A program made the translations under genes and the position numbers. This document shows positions 33,145 through 41,310 of a stretch of DNA of 64,000 bases, one piece after another (positions within the stretch are counted from its first letter, which is position 1; each line of letters opens with the position of its first letter). Under the pieces are notes generated by a model that worked only from the letters and a program-made list of their open reading frames with translations, searched no databases and had not been told where the DNA came from. Origin of the DNA: JANOYC01 sp031428675 (GTDB taxonomy: Bacteria; Actinomycetota; Actinomycetes; Actinomycetales; Microbacteriaceae); contig JANOYC010000052.1 of assembly GCA_031428675.1 (NCBI GenBank), positions 8,551-72,550 of the forward strand. The letters run 5' to 3'.

Positions 33145-35802
33145 TTAGCCGGAGACGCTCGCGCGAATCGCGTCGAGTGCGCTCGATATGGCGCTGGCGT
33201 CGGAGCCGCCGCCTTGGGCGAGGTCATCTTTGCCGCCACCGCCACCGCCGAGCACACTGGCCGCGGTGCGCGCAAGCACCCCTGCCTTGAGACCTCTATC
33301 TCTCGCTCCGGCGGATGTCGCCACGATCACGGCCGGTTTGCCGGCGATCTCTGCGGCGAGAGCCACGAGGGACGCGCCACCGCCGAGGCGTTCGCGCACC
33401 GAGGTTACGAGCAAGCGCAGGTCATCCGATGACGGGAGGGCACCGACATTGTCGATGACCATGCTGAGGCCGTCGCGGGATTGCACCGATGCCACCAGGG
33501 CAGGCACACGATCGACGAGCTTGCTCGCCTCATAGTGGGCGATCTTCTTCTCGGCCGCCTTGAGGTTCGCCATGATTTCGGCGATTCGGTCGGGCAGTTG
33601 CTCGCGCGGAGTCTTCAGGGTGTTGGTCAATTGAGACACGATGGCGCGTTCCGTGGCGAAGTCCCGAAATGCGTCGATGCCCACAAGCGACTCGACACGG
33701 CGGTTGCTGGAGCCGACCGACGATTCGCTGATCAGGCTGATCAGTCCGATCTCGGATGACCGGCCGACGTGGGTGCCCGCGCACAGTTCGAGAGACCACG
33801 GGCCTCCGATATCGACAACGCGCACAGTCTGGCCGTATTTCTCGCCGAACAATGCCATCGCACCGAGGGACTTTGCTTCGTCGAGCGCCATGATTCGGGT
33901 GTTGACCTCGAGATTGTCCCTGACAGCAAGGTTCGAGATGTCTTCGATCTCGCTGCGGGTCTCTGCCGACAGGGCTGTGTTCCAGCTGAAGTCGAGGCGC
34001 ATGTAACCGGCCTTGTTGTATGAACCTGACTGGTGCGCCTGCGGGCCGAGAGTCTGGCGCAAGGCCGCGTGGATGATGTGGGTGGCGGTGTGCGCTTGAG
34101 CGGCGCCGTGACGCCACACCGGGTCGACGATCGAGGTCGCGACGTCGCCTACGCCGACTTCTCCGGTACTGACCTGCACTTTGTGGCTGACGAGCCCCTT
34201 CACCGGGCGTTGCACGTCGAGCACGTCGAGTTCGAATCCGCGCCCGACGATCGTACCGGCGTCGGCTTCCTGGCCACCGGATTCGGGGTACAGCGCTGTC
34301 TCGGCGAGGATCACCTCGGCGATGTCGCCGACAGATGCCTTGGTCACCGATTCGCCACCGACAATGAGTCCGAGCACGGTCGACTCGGTGCTGAGCAGCT
34401 CGTAGCCGGTGAATACCGTCTCGCCGAGCGAGCGGAACTCGCCGTAGACAGAGAGATCGGCGAGGTGGCTTTTCTTCGATTTCGCGTCGGCCTTCGCCAT
34501 CGAACGCTGCTGCGCCATGAGTGAATCGAACGCGCCGCGATCCACGGTGAGCCCGGCTTCCTCGGCCATTTCGAGCGTCAGGTCGATGGGGAATCCGAAG
34601 GTGTCGTGCAGGAGGAAGGCAGTGTCGCCGGGAAGCGCCGCGGCGCCGGTCTTCTGAGTCTTCGCGACGGCCAGATCGAGAATGCTGGTGCCACTCGCGA
34701 GGGTCTTCAAGAATGACTGCTCTTCGGCGTCGGCGAGATTCGCAATGCGGGTGTAATCGGTGGCGACTTCGGGGTACGCGGCTTTCATCGCGTCCCGCGA
34801 TGCGGCGAACAGTTCTCCGAAGGTGGGGTCTTCCACGCCGAGCAGGCGCATCGCCCGGATGCTGCGGCGCATCAGCCGGCGAAGGATGTATCCACGCCCG
34901 TCGTTTCCCGGTGTCACCCCGTCTGACATGAGCATGAGCGACGACCGCACGTGGTCGGCGATCACGCGCATGCGCACGTCGTCTTCGTGGTTTGCCCCGT
35001 ACCGGCGACCCGAGAGTTCGGCGGCGCGGTCGAGAACCGGGCGAACCTGGTCGATCTCATACATGTTCTCGACGCCCTGTTTGAGGAAAGCGACGCGCTC
35101 CATGCCCATGCCGGTGTCGATGTTCTTCTTGGGCAGCTCTCCGAGGATCGTGAACTCGGTTTTGCTGCGCACGTCATCGATCAAATACTGCATGAAGACG
35201 AGGTTCCAGATCTCGATGAACCGGGTGTCGTCTACTGCCGGTCCCCCGTCGCGGCCATAGGCGGGGCCGCGGTCGAAGTAGATCTCCGAACACGGGCCCG
35301 CGGGTCCTGGTTGGCCGGTCGACCAGTAGTTGTCTTCCTTGCCGAGGCGTTGGATGCGCGCGTCGGGCAACCCTGCGGTCTTCTTCCAGAAGTCGATGGC
35401 CTCATCATCGTCCTGATAGACGGTTACCCACAGGTCTTCTTCGTCAAAGCCCAGGCCGCCCGCACTCTCCTGTGTGGTGAGCAACTCCCAGGCGTAGGCA
35501 ATCGCCTGCTCTTTGAAGTAGTCGCCGAACGAGAAGTTGCCGTTCATCTGGAAGAACGTGCCGTGCCGAGTGGTTCGACCGACCTCTTCGATGTCGTTCG
35601 TGCGGATGCACTTCTGCACGCTGGTCGCCCGCGGGTAGGGCGGCGGCACAAGTCCGGTGAGGTACGGGATGAAGGGAACCATCCCGGCGACCGTGAACAG
35701 CAACGACGGGTCGTCGCTGACGAGCGATGCGGACGGGACGACAGTGTGGCCGCGCTCTCCAAAAAACGTCAGCCAGCGGTTGTGAATGTCTGCGGTCTGC
35801 AT
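33145..35802 (-). CDS. alaS: Alanyl-tRNA synthetase
   Basis: This 885-residue class II synthetase is complete: an aminoacylation domain (about 1-250, start IHNRWLTFFGERGHT), a tRNA-recognition domain, an editing domain with HTATHIIHAAL and CAGTHV zinc ligands (about 560-680), and a C-Ala domain with a glycine-rich end (GGGGGGKDDLAQGGG). It charges tRNA-Ala and edits Ser/Gly mischarging. The start has a weak GAGAG sequence upstream. It heads the alaS-ruvX-mltG run. Confidence 0.97.
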   Translation of the reverse strand: MQTADIHNRWLTFFGERGHTVVPSASLVSDDPSLLFTVAGMVPFIPYLTGLVPPPYPRATSVQKCIRTNDIEEVGRTTRHGTFFQMNGNFSFGDYFKEQAIAYAWELLTTQESAGGLGFDEEDLWVTVYQDDDEAIDFWKKTAGLPDARIQRLGKEDNYWSTGQPGPAGPCSEIYFDRGPAYGRDGGPAVDDTRFIEIWNLVFMQYLIDDVRSKTEFTILGELPKKNIDTGMGMERVAFLKQGVENMYEIDQVRPVLDRAAELSGRRYGANHEDDVRMRVIADHVRSSLMLMSDGVTPGNDGRGYILRRLMRRSIRAMRLLGVEDPTFGELFAASRDAMKAAYPEVATDYTRIANLADAEEQSFLKTLASGTSILDLAVAKTQKTGAAALPGDTAFLLHDTFGFPIDLTLEMAEEAGLTVDRGAFDSLMAQQRSMAKADAKSKKSHLADLSVYGEFRSLGETVFTGYELLSTESTVLGLIVGGESVTKASVGDIAEVILAETALYPESGGQEADAGTIVGRGFELDVLDVQRPVKGLVSHKVQVSTGEVGVGDVATSIVDPVWRHGAAQAHTATHIIHAALRQTLGPQAHQSGSYNKAGYMRLDFSWNTALSAETRSEIEDISNLAVRDNLEVNTRIMALDEAKSLGAMALFGEKYGQTVRVVDIGGPWSLELCAGTHVGRSSEIGLISLISESSVGSSNRRVESLVGIDAFRDFATERAIVSQLTNTLKTPREQLPDRIAEIMANLKAAEKKIAHYEASKLVDRVPALVASVQSRDGLSMVIDNVGALPSSDDLRLLVTSVRERLGGGASLVALAAEIAGKPAVIVATSAGARDRGLKAGVLARTAASVLGGGGGGKDDLAQGGGSDASAISSALDAIRASVSG

Positions 35803-35872
35803 GAACTCTCGGTGTTCTCGTGTGCACGACCGTTCCCGACCGCGTGGGGCGGTCCGGAACAGGCCGGGCGTG

Positions 35873-36100
35873 CTACTTGAGGCGCTTGGTCAGGTCGGCG
35901 ATGGCTTCTTCGGCTTCGGCGACGGCCGCGCGGAGCTCGACTTCGCGCGCCTTGTAGCCCTCGACGACGGCGTTGCCGAATTCGTGGGCTTTGTGGTCGA
36001 CCTCATCGAAGAACTGCTTTCCCTGCGGTGTGCGAGCTACCTGGTGAGCGGCGATGAAGCCGACGCCGATGCCAACGATCAGGAAGAGGATCTTCTTCAT
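35873..36100 (-). CDS. Small single-pass membrane protein with coiled-coil tail
   Basis: This 75-residue protein begins MKKILFLIVGIGVGFIAAHQ, a transmembrane or signal-anchor helix (3-18). It continues with an amphipathic, charged region rich in Glu/Ala (REVELRAAVAEAEEAIADL) likely to form a coiled coil. A GGAG ribosome-binding site stands 8 bp before the ATG. Similar short genes lie between rpsD and alaS in many Actinobacteria, as in the DUF6167 type, but no function is known. It was assigned to that group from context, not from a strong motif. Confidence 0.75.
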   Translation of the reverse strand: MKKILFLIVGIGVGFIAAHQVARTPQGKQFFDEVDHKAHEFGNAVVEGYKAREVELRAAVAEAEEAIADLTKRLK

Positions 36101-36211
36101 GGGGTGCTCCTTCGGTCCGAGGTGGGTGACGTAGATCCCCCAGCTTACTTCTTCAGTGCTGCCGATTCCGCCGCTCTGGCGTGGTGTGCGCTTAGTCGGT
36201 GGCACGCACAA

Positions 36212-36253
36212 CTGCCCGCGTCGATCGGAGAATTATCCGAACGACGCGGGCAG
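36212..36253 (-). terminator. Terminator hairpin downstream of rpsD
   Basis: A perfect 12-bp stem (CTGCCCGCGTCG at 36212-36223 and CGACGCGGGCAG at 36242-36253) has a nested TCGG/CCGA stem in its 18-nt loop. It starts 13 bp past the rpsD stop on the minus strand. No clear U run follows, as is common for actinobacterial terminators. Confidence 0.75.
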
Positions 36254-36266
36254 CTGGATGTGTGGC

Positions 36267-36896
36267 TTAGCGGGCCGCGTAGTACTCGACGACGAGCTGG
36301 ACTTCACAGGTCACGGGAATTTCGGCGCGCTTCGGGCGGCGAACGAGTCGTGCCTGCAGCTTGTCGAGTTCGACCTCGAGGTATCCCGGAACCTTCGGCA
36401 GAACCTCGGCGTGGCCGCCGGCAGCGGCGACTTGGAAGGGCTCCATCGCTTCGCTGTTCGCGTGCACGTGGATGAGCTGGCCCGGCTTGACGCGGAACGA
36501 CGGGCGGTCGACGCGCTGGCCGTCAACGAGGATGTGGCGGTGCACGACGAGCTGGCGGGCCTGCGCGGTGGTGCGCGCGAAGCCGGCGCGAAGGACGAGA
36601 GCATCGAGACGCATCTCGAGGAGCTCGACAAGGTTCTCACCGGTCAGGCCCTGCGAACGACGCGCTTCCTGGAACGCGATCTTCAACTGTGCTTCGCGAA
36701 TGCCGTACTGGGCGCGCAGACGCTGCTTCTCGCGCAGACGAACGGCGTAGTCGCTGTCCTGCTTGCGCTTGGTGCGTCCGTGCTCTCCCGGTGCGTACGG
36801 ACGCTTCTCGAGGTACTTGGCGGCCTTCGGCGTGAGGGCGATGCCCAGCGCGCGGGAGAGGCGGGTCTTGCTGCGGGTGCGTGACTTGGTAGACAC
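36267..36896 (-). CDS. rpsD: 30S ribosomal protein S4
   Basis: This 209-residue S4 starts at a GTG preceded by AAAGGAA. The N-terminus (STKSRTRSKTRLSRALG) lacks the zinc-binding cysteines, so it is the zinc-independent C- form. KYLEKRPYAPGEHG and the S4 RNA-binding domain (about 95-160, MRLDALVLRAGFARTTAQAR) are intact. It stands alone, away from the alpha operon, as in many Actinobacteria. The leader contains a hairpin that could serve S4 autoregulation, but this is not shown. Confidence 0.96.
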   Translation of the reverse strand: MSTKSRTRSKTRLSRALGIALTPKAAKYLEKRPYAPGEHGRTKRKQDSDYAVRLREKQRLRAQYGIREAQLKIAFQEARRSQGLTGENLVELLEMRLDALVLRAGFARTTAQARQLVVHRHILVDGQRVDRPSFRVKPGQLIHVHANSEAMEPFQVAAAGGHAEVLPKVPGYLEVELDKLQARLVRRPKRAEIPVTCEVQLVVEYYAAR

Positions 36897-36939
36897 GGGT
36901 TCCTTTTCTGTTAGTCGGTGAGATGGAATCGCAGGCCCT

Positions 36940-36959
36940 CGCGTGCACTCATGCACGCG
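36940..36959 (-). promoter_or_regulatory. Leader hairpin upstream of rpsD
   Basis: CGCGTGCA (36940-36947) and TGCACGCG (36952-36959) form a perfect 8-bp stem with a 4-nt loop, about 43 bp before the rpsD start. It is a candidate regulatory leader structure. A repressor operator is an alternative. Confidence 0.4.
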
Positions 36960-37127
36960 CAACGGTAATCAGCACGAAGCTGGACTGCGCAAGTGAGAGG
37001 GGTTGTGCCACGGACGACGGTCGGCTACAGACCACCCATCCTTGACGAGCCGATCGCAGCAGCCGCGCGCGAAAGGCCCGAATCAGGCAGCAGCAAGAGT
37101 ACCACGACCATCGTCGGTTGCGGTGGC

Positions 37128-38480
37128 TCATCGCCCTCGAATGATGCGAAGAAGTTTTGCCCATCGCGCCGAGATCTCGCGTTCGTGACCGCGTTCGGTG
37201 GGCTCGTAATAGCGCACGCCGGCCAATTCGTCGGGCAAATACTGTTGCGCCACGACACCGAGTTCAGAATCGTGACTGTAGAGGTAGCCCTTGCCGTGGC
37301 CCAGTCGCTTCGCTCCCGGGTAATGCGCATCGCGCAGATGCGTGGGCACTCGGCCGATTCGACCAGCGCGCACGTCCGCTATCGCCTTGTCGATCGCCAG
37401 GTACGAGGCGTTGGATTTCGGCGCGGTCGCGAGATACGTTACCGCTTCGGCAAGCGGGATGCGCCCCTCCGGCATTCCAATGAATTGCACGGCATCCGCT
37501 GCCGCCACCGCAATCACGAGGGCTTGGGGATCGGCCATCCCGATGTCTTCTGCTGCGCTGACGATGATGCGCCTCGCGATGAAACGGGGGTCCTCCCCCG
37601 CCTCGATCATGCGGGCAAGGTAGTGCAGCGCAGCATCCGCGTCGGAACCGCGCACGCTCTTGATGAAGGCGCTGATGACGTCGTAGTGCTCATCGCCCTG
37701 CCGGTCGTAGCGAAGCAGTGCACGGTCGACAGCGTTGGCCACCACATCCGCGGTGACGATCGGGCGGGCATCCAGAAGCGTCGGATTATCCTCACGCGAT
37801 GAGACCGACTGGGCCGCGGCTTCGAGCGCGGTCAGTGCTCGGCGGGCGTCTCCGGAGGAGAGCCGAATGAGCGCGGCTCGGGCATCTGGTTGCAATTCGA
37901 TCGATCCTCGGAGGCCTCGTTCATCCTGCACCGCCCGGTCGATGAGAATCCCGAGATCGTCGTCGCTCAATTGTTCAAGTGTCAGCAGCAGCGATCGGGA
38001 CAGCAGCGGTGAAATGACCGAGAACGACGGGTTCTCTGTCGTGGCTGCGATCAGCACAATCCACCCGTTCTCCACGCCGGGAAGGAGCGCGTCTTGCTGC
38101 GCTTTGGTGAACCGGTGGATCTCGTCGAGGAACAATACCGTGGTCACCCCGTAGAGATCGCGTTGCGACAACGCTGTTTCCATCACCTGCCGCACGTCGC
38201 GCACCCCGGCGGTTACCGCGGACAGTTCGACAAAGTGGCGTCCAGAACTCCGTGCGATGGCTTGGGCGAGCGTGGTTTTTCCTGTTCCCGGCGGGCCCCA
38301 CAGAATCACCGATGCGGCGCCCTGCGCTTTCGACGCCGGTGACGCGAGTGTCACGAGCGGTGATCCTGGTCGGAGCAGATGCTGCTGACCGGCGACCTCA
38401 TCGAGGGACGTCGGCCGCATACGCACAGCGAGCGGGGTTGCCCCGGAATGCAGTCCGGGCTGGCTCGTCATAGTTGCCAT
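37128..38480 (-). CDS. rarA: Replication-associated recombination protein A (AAA+ ATPase)
   Basis: This 450-residue RarA/MgsA-family AAA+ protein acts at stalled replication forks. It has Walker A GPPGTGKTT (62-70), Walker B VLFLDEIHRF, sensor 1 TTENPSFS and the C-terminal MgsA tetramerisation region (RRIIVSAAEDIGMADP; GAKRLGHGKGYLYSHD). The start at 38480 (MATMTSQPG) has no strong ribosome-binding site; a second ATG is 9 bp further in. It is divergent from the cyclophilin gene with a 62-bp shared promoter region containing TATATC on the minus strand. Confidence 0.94.
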   Translation of the reverse strand: MATMTSQPGLHSGATPLAVRMRPTSLDEVAGQQHLLRPGSPLVTLASPASKAQGAASVILWGPPGTGKTTLAQAIARSSGRHFVELSAVTAGVRDVRQVMETALSQRDLYGVTTVLFLDEIHRFTKAQQDALLPGVENGWIVLIAATTENPSFSVISPLLSRSLLLTLEQLSDDDLGILIDRAVQDERGLRGSIELQPDARAALIRLSSGDARRALTALEAAAQSVSSREDNPTLLDARPIVTADVVANAVDRALLRYDRQGDEHYDVISAFIKSVRGSDADAALHYLARMIEAGEDPRFIARRIIVSAAEDIGMADPQALVIAVAAADAVQFIGMPEGRIPLAEAVTYLATAPKSNASYLAIDKAIADVRAGRIGRVPTHLRDAHYPGAKRLGHGKGYLYSHDSELGVVAQQYLPDELAGVRYYEPTERGHEREISARWAKLLRIIRGR

Positions 38481-38542
38481 GCTAACGAGAGGGATCGATA
38501 TAGGGTTCTGGGGGGCATATCCCACCAGCAACTGGAGGACAC

Positions 38543-39337
38543 GTGGCACGGGCGAAATCCGACGAACGCGAGGCACGCGAAGCTCGTGATCGACTTCGTC
38601 GCTACAACGCCCGCCAAACGGTGCACGCGCTCCAAAAGAAGCGCCGCATCAGGGACAACATCGTCGCACTGCTCGGCGTACTAGTCGTCGCCGCCATCGC
38701 AACTTCCGCACAAGTGTTCTACTTCACCGGTGGGCCCGGCACTCCGGAACCCGTCCCCTCCGCTTCGCCGACGTCCACGCCGGACGCCGGCGGAACCAAC
38801 GTCGGTGACGTGCCACCGGCCAGTGCCTCCGAGTTCCGCGAGTGGACCGGCACCATGACCGTGAACGACATCGAACTGGGCATCAGCCTCGATGGGATGA
38901 ACGCGCCGCAGGCCGTTGCCGCCTTCGTCACTGGCGCGAGTGCCGGCTACTTCGACGGCAAGACCTGTCATCGTCTCGTTCGCAGCGCCAGCGCTGGCCT
39001 TCTGCAGTGCGGATCCCTCGACGGAACTGGTGCCACCGACACATCCTTCGCATTCGGGCCCTTGGAGAACACCCCGAGCGATGGCATGTATCCCGCCGGG
39101 ACGCTCGCCATGGCGCGCGTCGGTGGAGACGGCTTCAGCCAGGGTCGTCAGTTCTTCATCGTGTTCGAAGATGCGGCGCTTCCGGATGACGCGGCCGGCG
39201 GCTACACCGTGTTCGGCACGGTCACGAGCGGTCTAGACCGGCTGGTCGCCGAGATTGCGGACGCCGGAATCGCTGGCGGCGCAGAAGATGGTGCCCCGGT
39301 CGTTCCGGCCACGATTGGCTCGATCGCGCTTCAGTAG
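38543..39337 (+). CDS. Membrane-anchored cyclophilin-type peptidyl-prolyl isomerase
   Basis: This 264-residue protein starts at a GTG with GGAGG four bases before it. A basic cytoplasmic stretch (1-38) is followed by one transmembrane helix (39-60), a Pro/Ser/Thr-rich linker and an outside cyclophilin domain (about 100-264). Catalytic-type residues remain: the Arg of CHRLV, the Gln of LQCGS and GRQFFIVF. The two cysteines in KTCHR and LQCG are well placed for a disulfide. The Trp and His of human CypA are replaced, as in other actinobacterial homologues. It probably folds exported proteins. Confidence 0.92.
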   Translation: MARAKSDEREAREARDRLRRYNARQTVHALQKKRRIRDNIVALLGVLVVAAIATSAQVFYFTGGPGTPEPVPSASPTSTPDAGGTNVGDVPPASASEFREWTGTMTVNDIELGISLDGMNAPQAVAAFVTGASAGYFDGKTCHRLVRSASAGLLQCGSLDGTGATDTSFAFGPLENTPSDGMYPAGTLAMARVGGDGFSQGRQFFIVFEDAALPDDAAGGYTVFGTVTSGLDRLVAEIADAGIAGGAEDGAPVVPATIGSIALQ

Positions 39338-39419
39338 GAGCAACGCTTTCCACCGCTTGCAATTAGGCTGGTGAGCGGTCAACTCTGAGGCACGTATTTC
39401 CGCGCGCCCCGACAGCAAG

Positions 39420-40661
39420 GTGAGTGAAGTGGCAACGAACGATCAGGCCCCGTGGGGCCGCGTCGACGAAACCGGAACCGTATTCGTGCGCGAGGCAGAT
39501 AGCGAGCGCGAAGTCGGCCAGTACCCCGACGGCACGGCCGAGGAGGCCCTCGCCTACTTCGAGCGCAAATACACCGAACTCGCCGGTCACGTGACGCTTC
39601 TCGAGCAGCGCGCAAAGCGGGGGGCCCCGGCGGCCGACATCGCCAAAGCTGTCTCGTCTCTCGCTGCGACGATCGCGACAGCGAATGCGGTGGGCGATCT
39701 TCAGTCGCTCGCAACACGACTCGCGGCTCTCGGCGGCACTGTATCCGAGCTGACGGAGAAACAGTCGGAGGAGTCGAAGGCCGCTGTCGACGAGGCAATC
39801 GCCGAGCGCACAGCTCTCGTCGTCGAAGCGGAGACTCTCGCTGCGCAAGATCCGGCGAAAGCGCAGTGGAAACAGGTCACCGCGACCATCGACGATATCT
39901 TCCAGCGCTGGCAGAAGCACCAACAAGACGGTCCCCGCTTGCCCAAGGCCGAAGGTAACGAGCTGTGGAAGCGATTCCGAGCCGCCCGCGCCACGATTGA
40001 CGGTCACCGCAAGGCATTCTTCGCCGAATTGGATAGCACGCATCGTGATGCCCGCTCCCGCAAACAAGATCTGGTGGCGAAGGCGGAGGCTCTCGCGCCT
40101 CAGGGCGCAGACGGAGTCGCCGCATACCGCGCGATGCTCGACGACTGGAAGAAGGCCGGTCGGGCGGGCAAAAAGTTCGATGACGCGCTGTGGGCCAAGT
40201 TCAAGGCCGCGGGCGATGCCCTGTTCTCAGCCAAGGCCCACGTCGACGAGATCGAAAACGAGGAATTTGAAGCGAACTTGACACAGAAGCTCGGTCTTCT
40301 CGAAGAGGCAGAACCTCTGCTCACCGCGAGCGACCGTTCCATTGCCCGCGAGAAGCTGTTGTCGATCCAGCGGCGCTGGGACGCGATCGGCAAAGTGCCT
40401 CGCGATAAGGTTCGCATCATCGAAGACCGCCTGCGCAAAATTGAGAACGCGGTGCGCAAGCTCGACGACGATCACTGGCAAAAGACCGACCCTGAGAAGA
40501 AGGCGCGCACCGAAGGATTCGGAAGCCAGTTGGCGGATGCGATCGCCAAGCTAGAGGCGGAACTCGCCGCGGCCAAGGCGTCGGGCGACAAGGGCAAAAT
40601 CCAGCGTGCGCAAGAGGCGCTCGATGCCCGAAAGGCGTGGCTGAAGGCCCTCGGCCAGTAG
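39420..40661 (+). CDS. DUF349 domain protein
   Basis: This 413-residue, highly charged protein is predicted to be mostly alpha-helical with repeated DUF349 units, for example around EGNELWKRFRAARATIDGHRKA, KFDDALWAKFKAAGDALF and RRWDAIGKVP. The function of DUF349 proteins is not settled. A second GTG at 39429 has AAGGTGAG just upstream and could be the true start. No membrane segment is seen. It follows the cyclophilin by 82 bp in the same direction; this pairing with rel nearby is common in Actinobacteria. Confidence 0.88.
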   Translation: MSEVATNDQAPWGRVDETGTVFVREADSEREVGQYPDGTAEEALAYFERKYTELAGHVTLLEQRAKRGAPAADIAKAVSSLAATIATANAVGDLQSLATRLAALGGTVSELTEKQSEESKAAVDEAIAERTALVVEAETLAAQDPAKAQWKQVTATIDDIFQRWQKHQQDGPRLPKAEGNELWKRFRAARATIDGHRKAFFAELDSTHRDARSRKQDLVAKAEALAPQGADGVAAYRAMLDDWKKAGRAGKKFDDALWAKFKAAGDALFSAKAHVDEIENEEFEANLTQKLGLLEEAEPLLTASDRSIAREKLLSIQRRWDAIGKVPRDKVRIIEDRLRKIENAVRKLDDDHWQKTDPEKKARTEGFGSQLADAIAKLEAELAAAKASGDKGKIQRAQEALDARKAWLKALGQ

Positions 40662-40718
40662 CAGCCGCCGAAGCGGGCGCGATTTTCCACAAGCCGCAAC
40701 CTCCCACACATGTCTGTC

Positions 40719-40736
40719 CGCCCGCACGCGCGGGCG
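40719..40736 (+). terminator. GC hairpin downstream of the DUF349 gene
   Basis: CGCCCGC and GCGGGCG form a 7-bp GC-only stem with a 4-nt loop, 57 bp after the DUF349 stop and 22 bp before the next gene. There is no T run, so its role is uncertain. Confidence 0.35.
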
Positions 40737-40758
40737 CGCGCAGCGGGATGATCGGAGC

Positions 40759-41310
40759 ATGGTCGCTCTTCCGCCGGTTGTCTGTCCACCCCTGCTCCCA
40801 TCGGTCGAGTTGCAGGCCGCGCGACTCGACGGCGAGGTGTACGGCATCGGGGCAGGGGCGAGCCCCATCGATGTGGTCGAGCGCGACGTGCATCGTGCTC
40901 TCGCGCTGATGCCCCTTGCGCGAGAGCGCATGATTGCCGAGCGACGCACGGCGGCGTGGGTGTGGGGCGCTCTCGATCGTCCCCCGCATCCGTGGGAATT
41001 CTGTGTCGGGGCGGCCGAGCGCACCAGCCGCCCAGCCGATTCATCGGTGCGCATTCGCGAGGTGGTACTTGATCGACAGGATTGGTGGGTTGTCGGTGGA
41101 GTGCGGGTCATGACGCCGCTGCGCACGCTGATCGAACTCGCTCGCGTGCCTGACACGTGGACGACCGACGACGGAGAACTGCTCCGCCGTTTGTCTACGA
41201 TCTCTGCCGTGACGGCCGAGGATTGCGGTCGTTCTCTCGACGCCGCACGCAAACTCCCGCACAAGCGGCGGGCCTGGTTCCGCATTGCGGCAGAACTCAG
41301 CCGGAACTAA
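40759..41310 (+). CDS. AbiEi-like protein of unknown function
   Basis: This 183-residue protein has an N-terminal region of mixed helices (about 30-75) and a C-terminal stretch IREVVLDRQDWWVVGGVRVMTPLRTLIELARV. That stretch resembles the C-terminal half of AbiEi-type antitoxin or transcription-regulator proteins. No partner nucleotidyltransferase (AbiEii) is adjacent, and the gene is a singleton. Its last 14 bp overlap the convergent rel gene end. The assignment is by pattern only; it may be a general actinobacterial protein unrelated to toxin-antitoxin systems. Confidence 0.6.
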   Translation: MVALPPVVCPPLLPSVELQAARLDGEVYGIGAGASPIDVVERDVHRALALMPLARERMIAERRTAAWVWGALDRPPHPWEFCVGAAERTSRPADSSVRIREVVLDRQDWWVVGGVRVMTPLRTLIELARVPDTWTTDDGELLRRLSTISAVTAEDCGRSLDAARKLPHKRRAWFRIAAELSRN

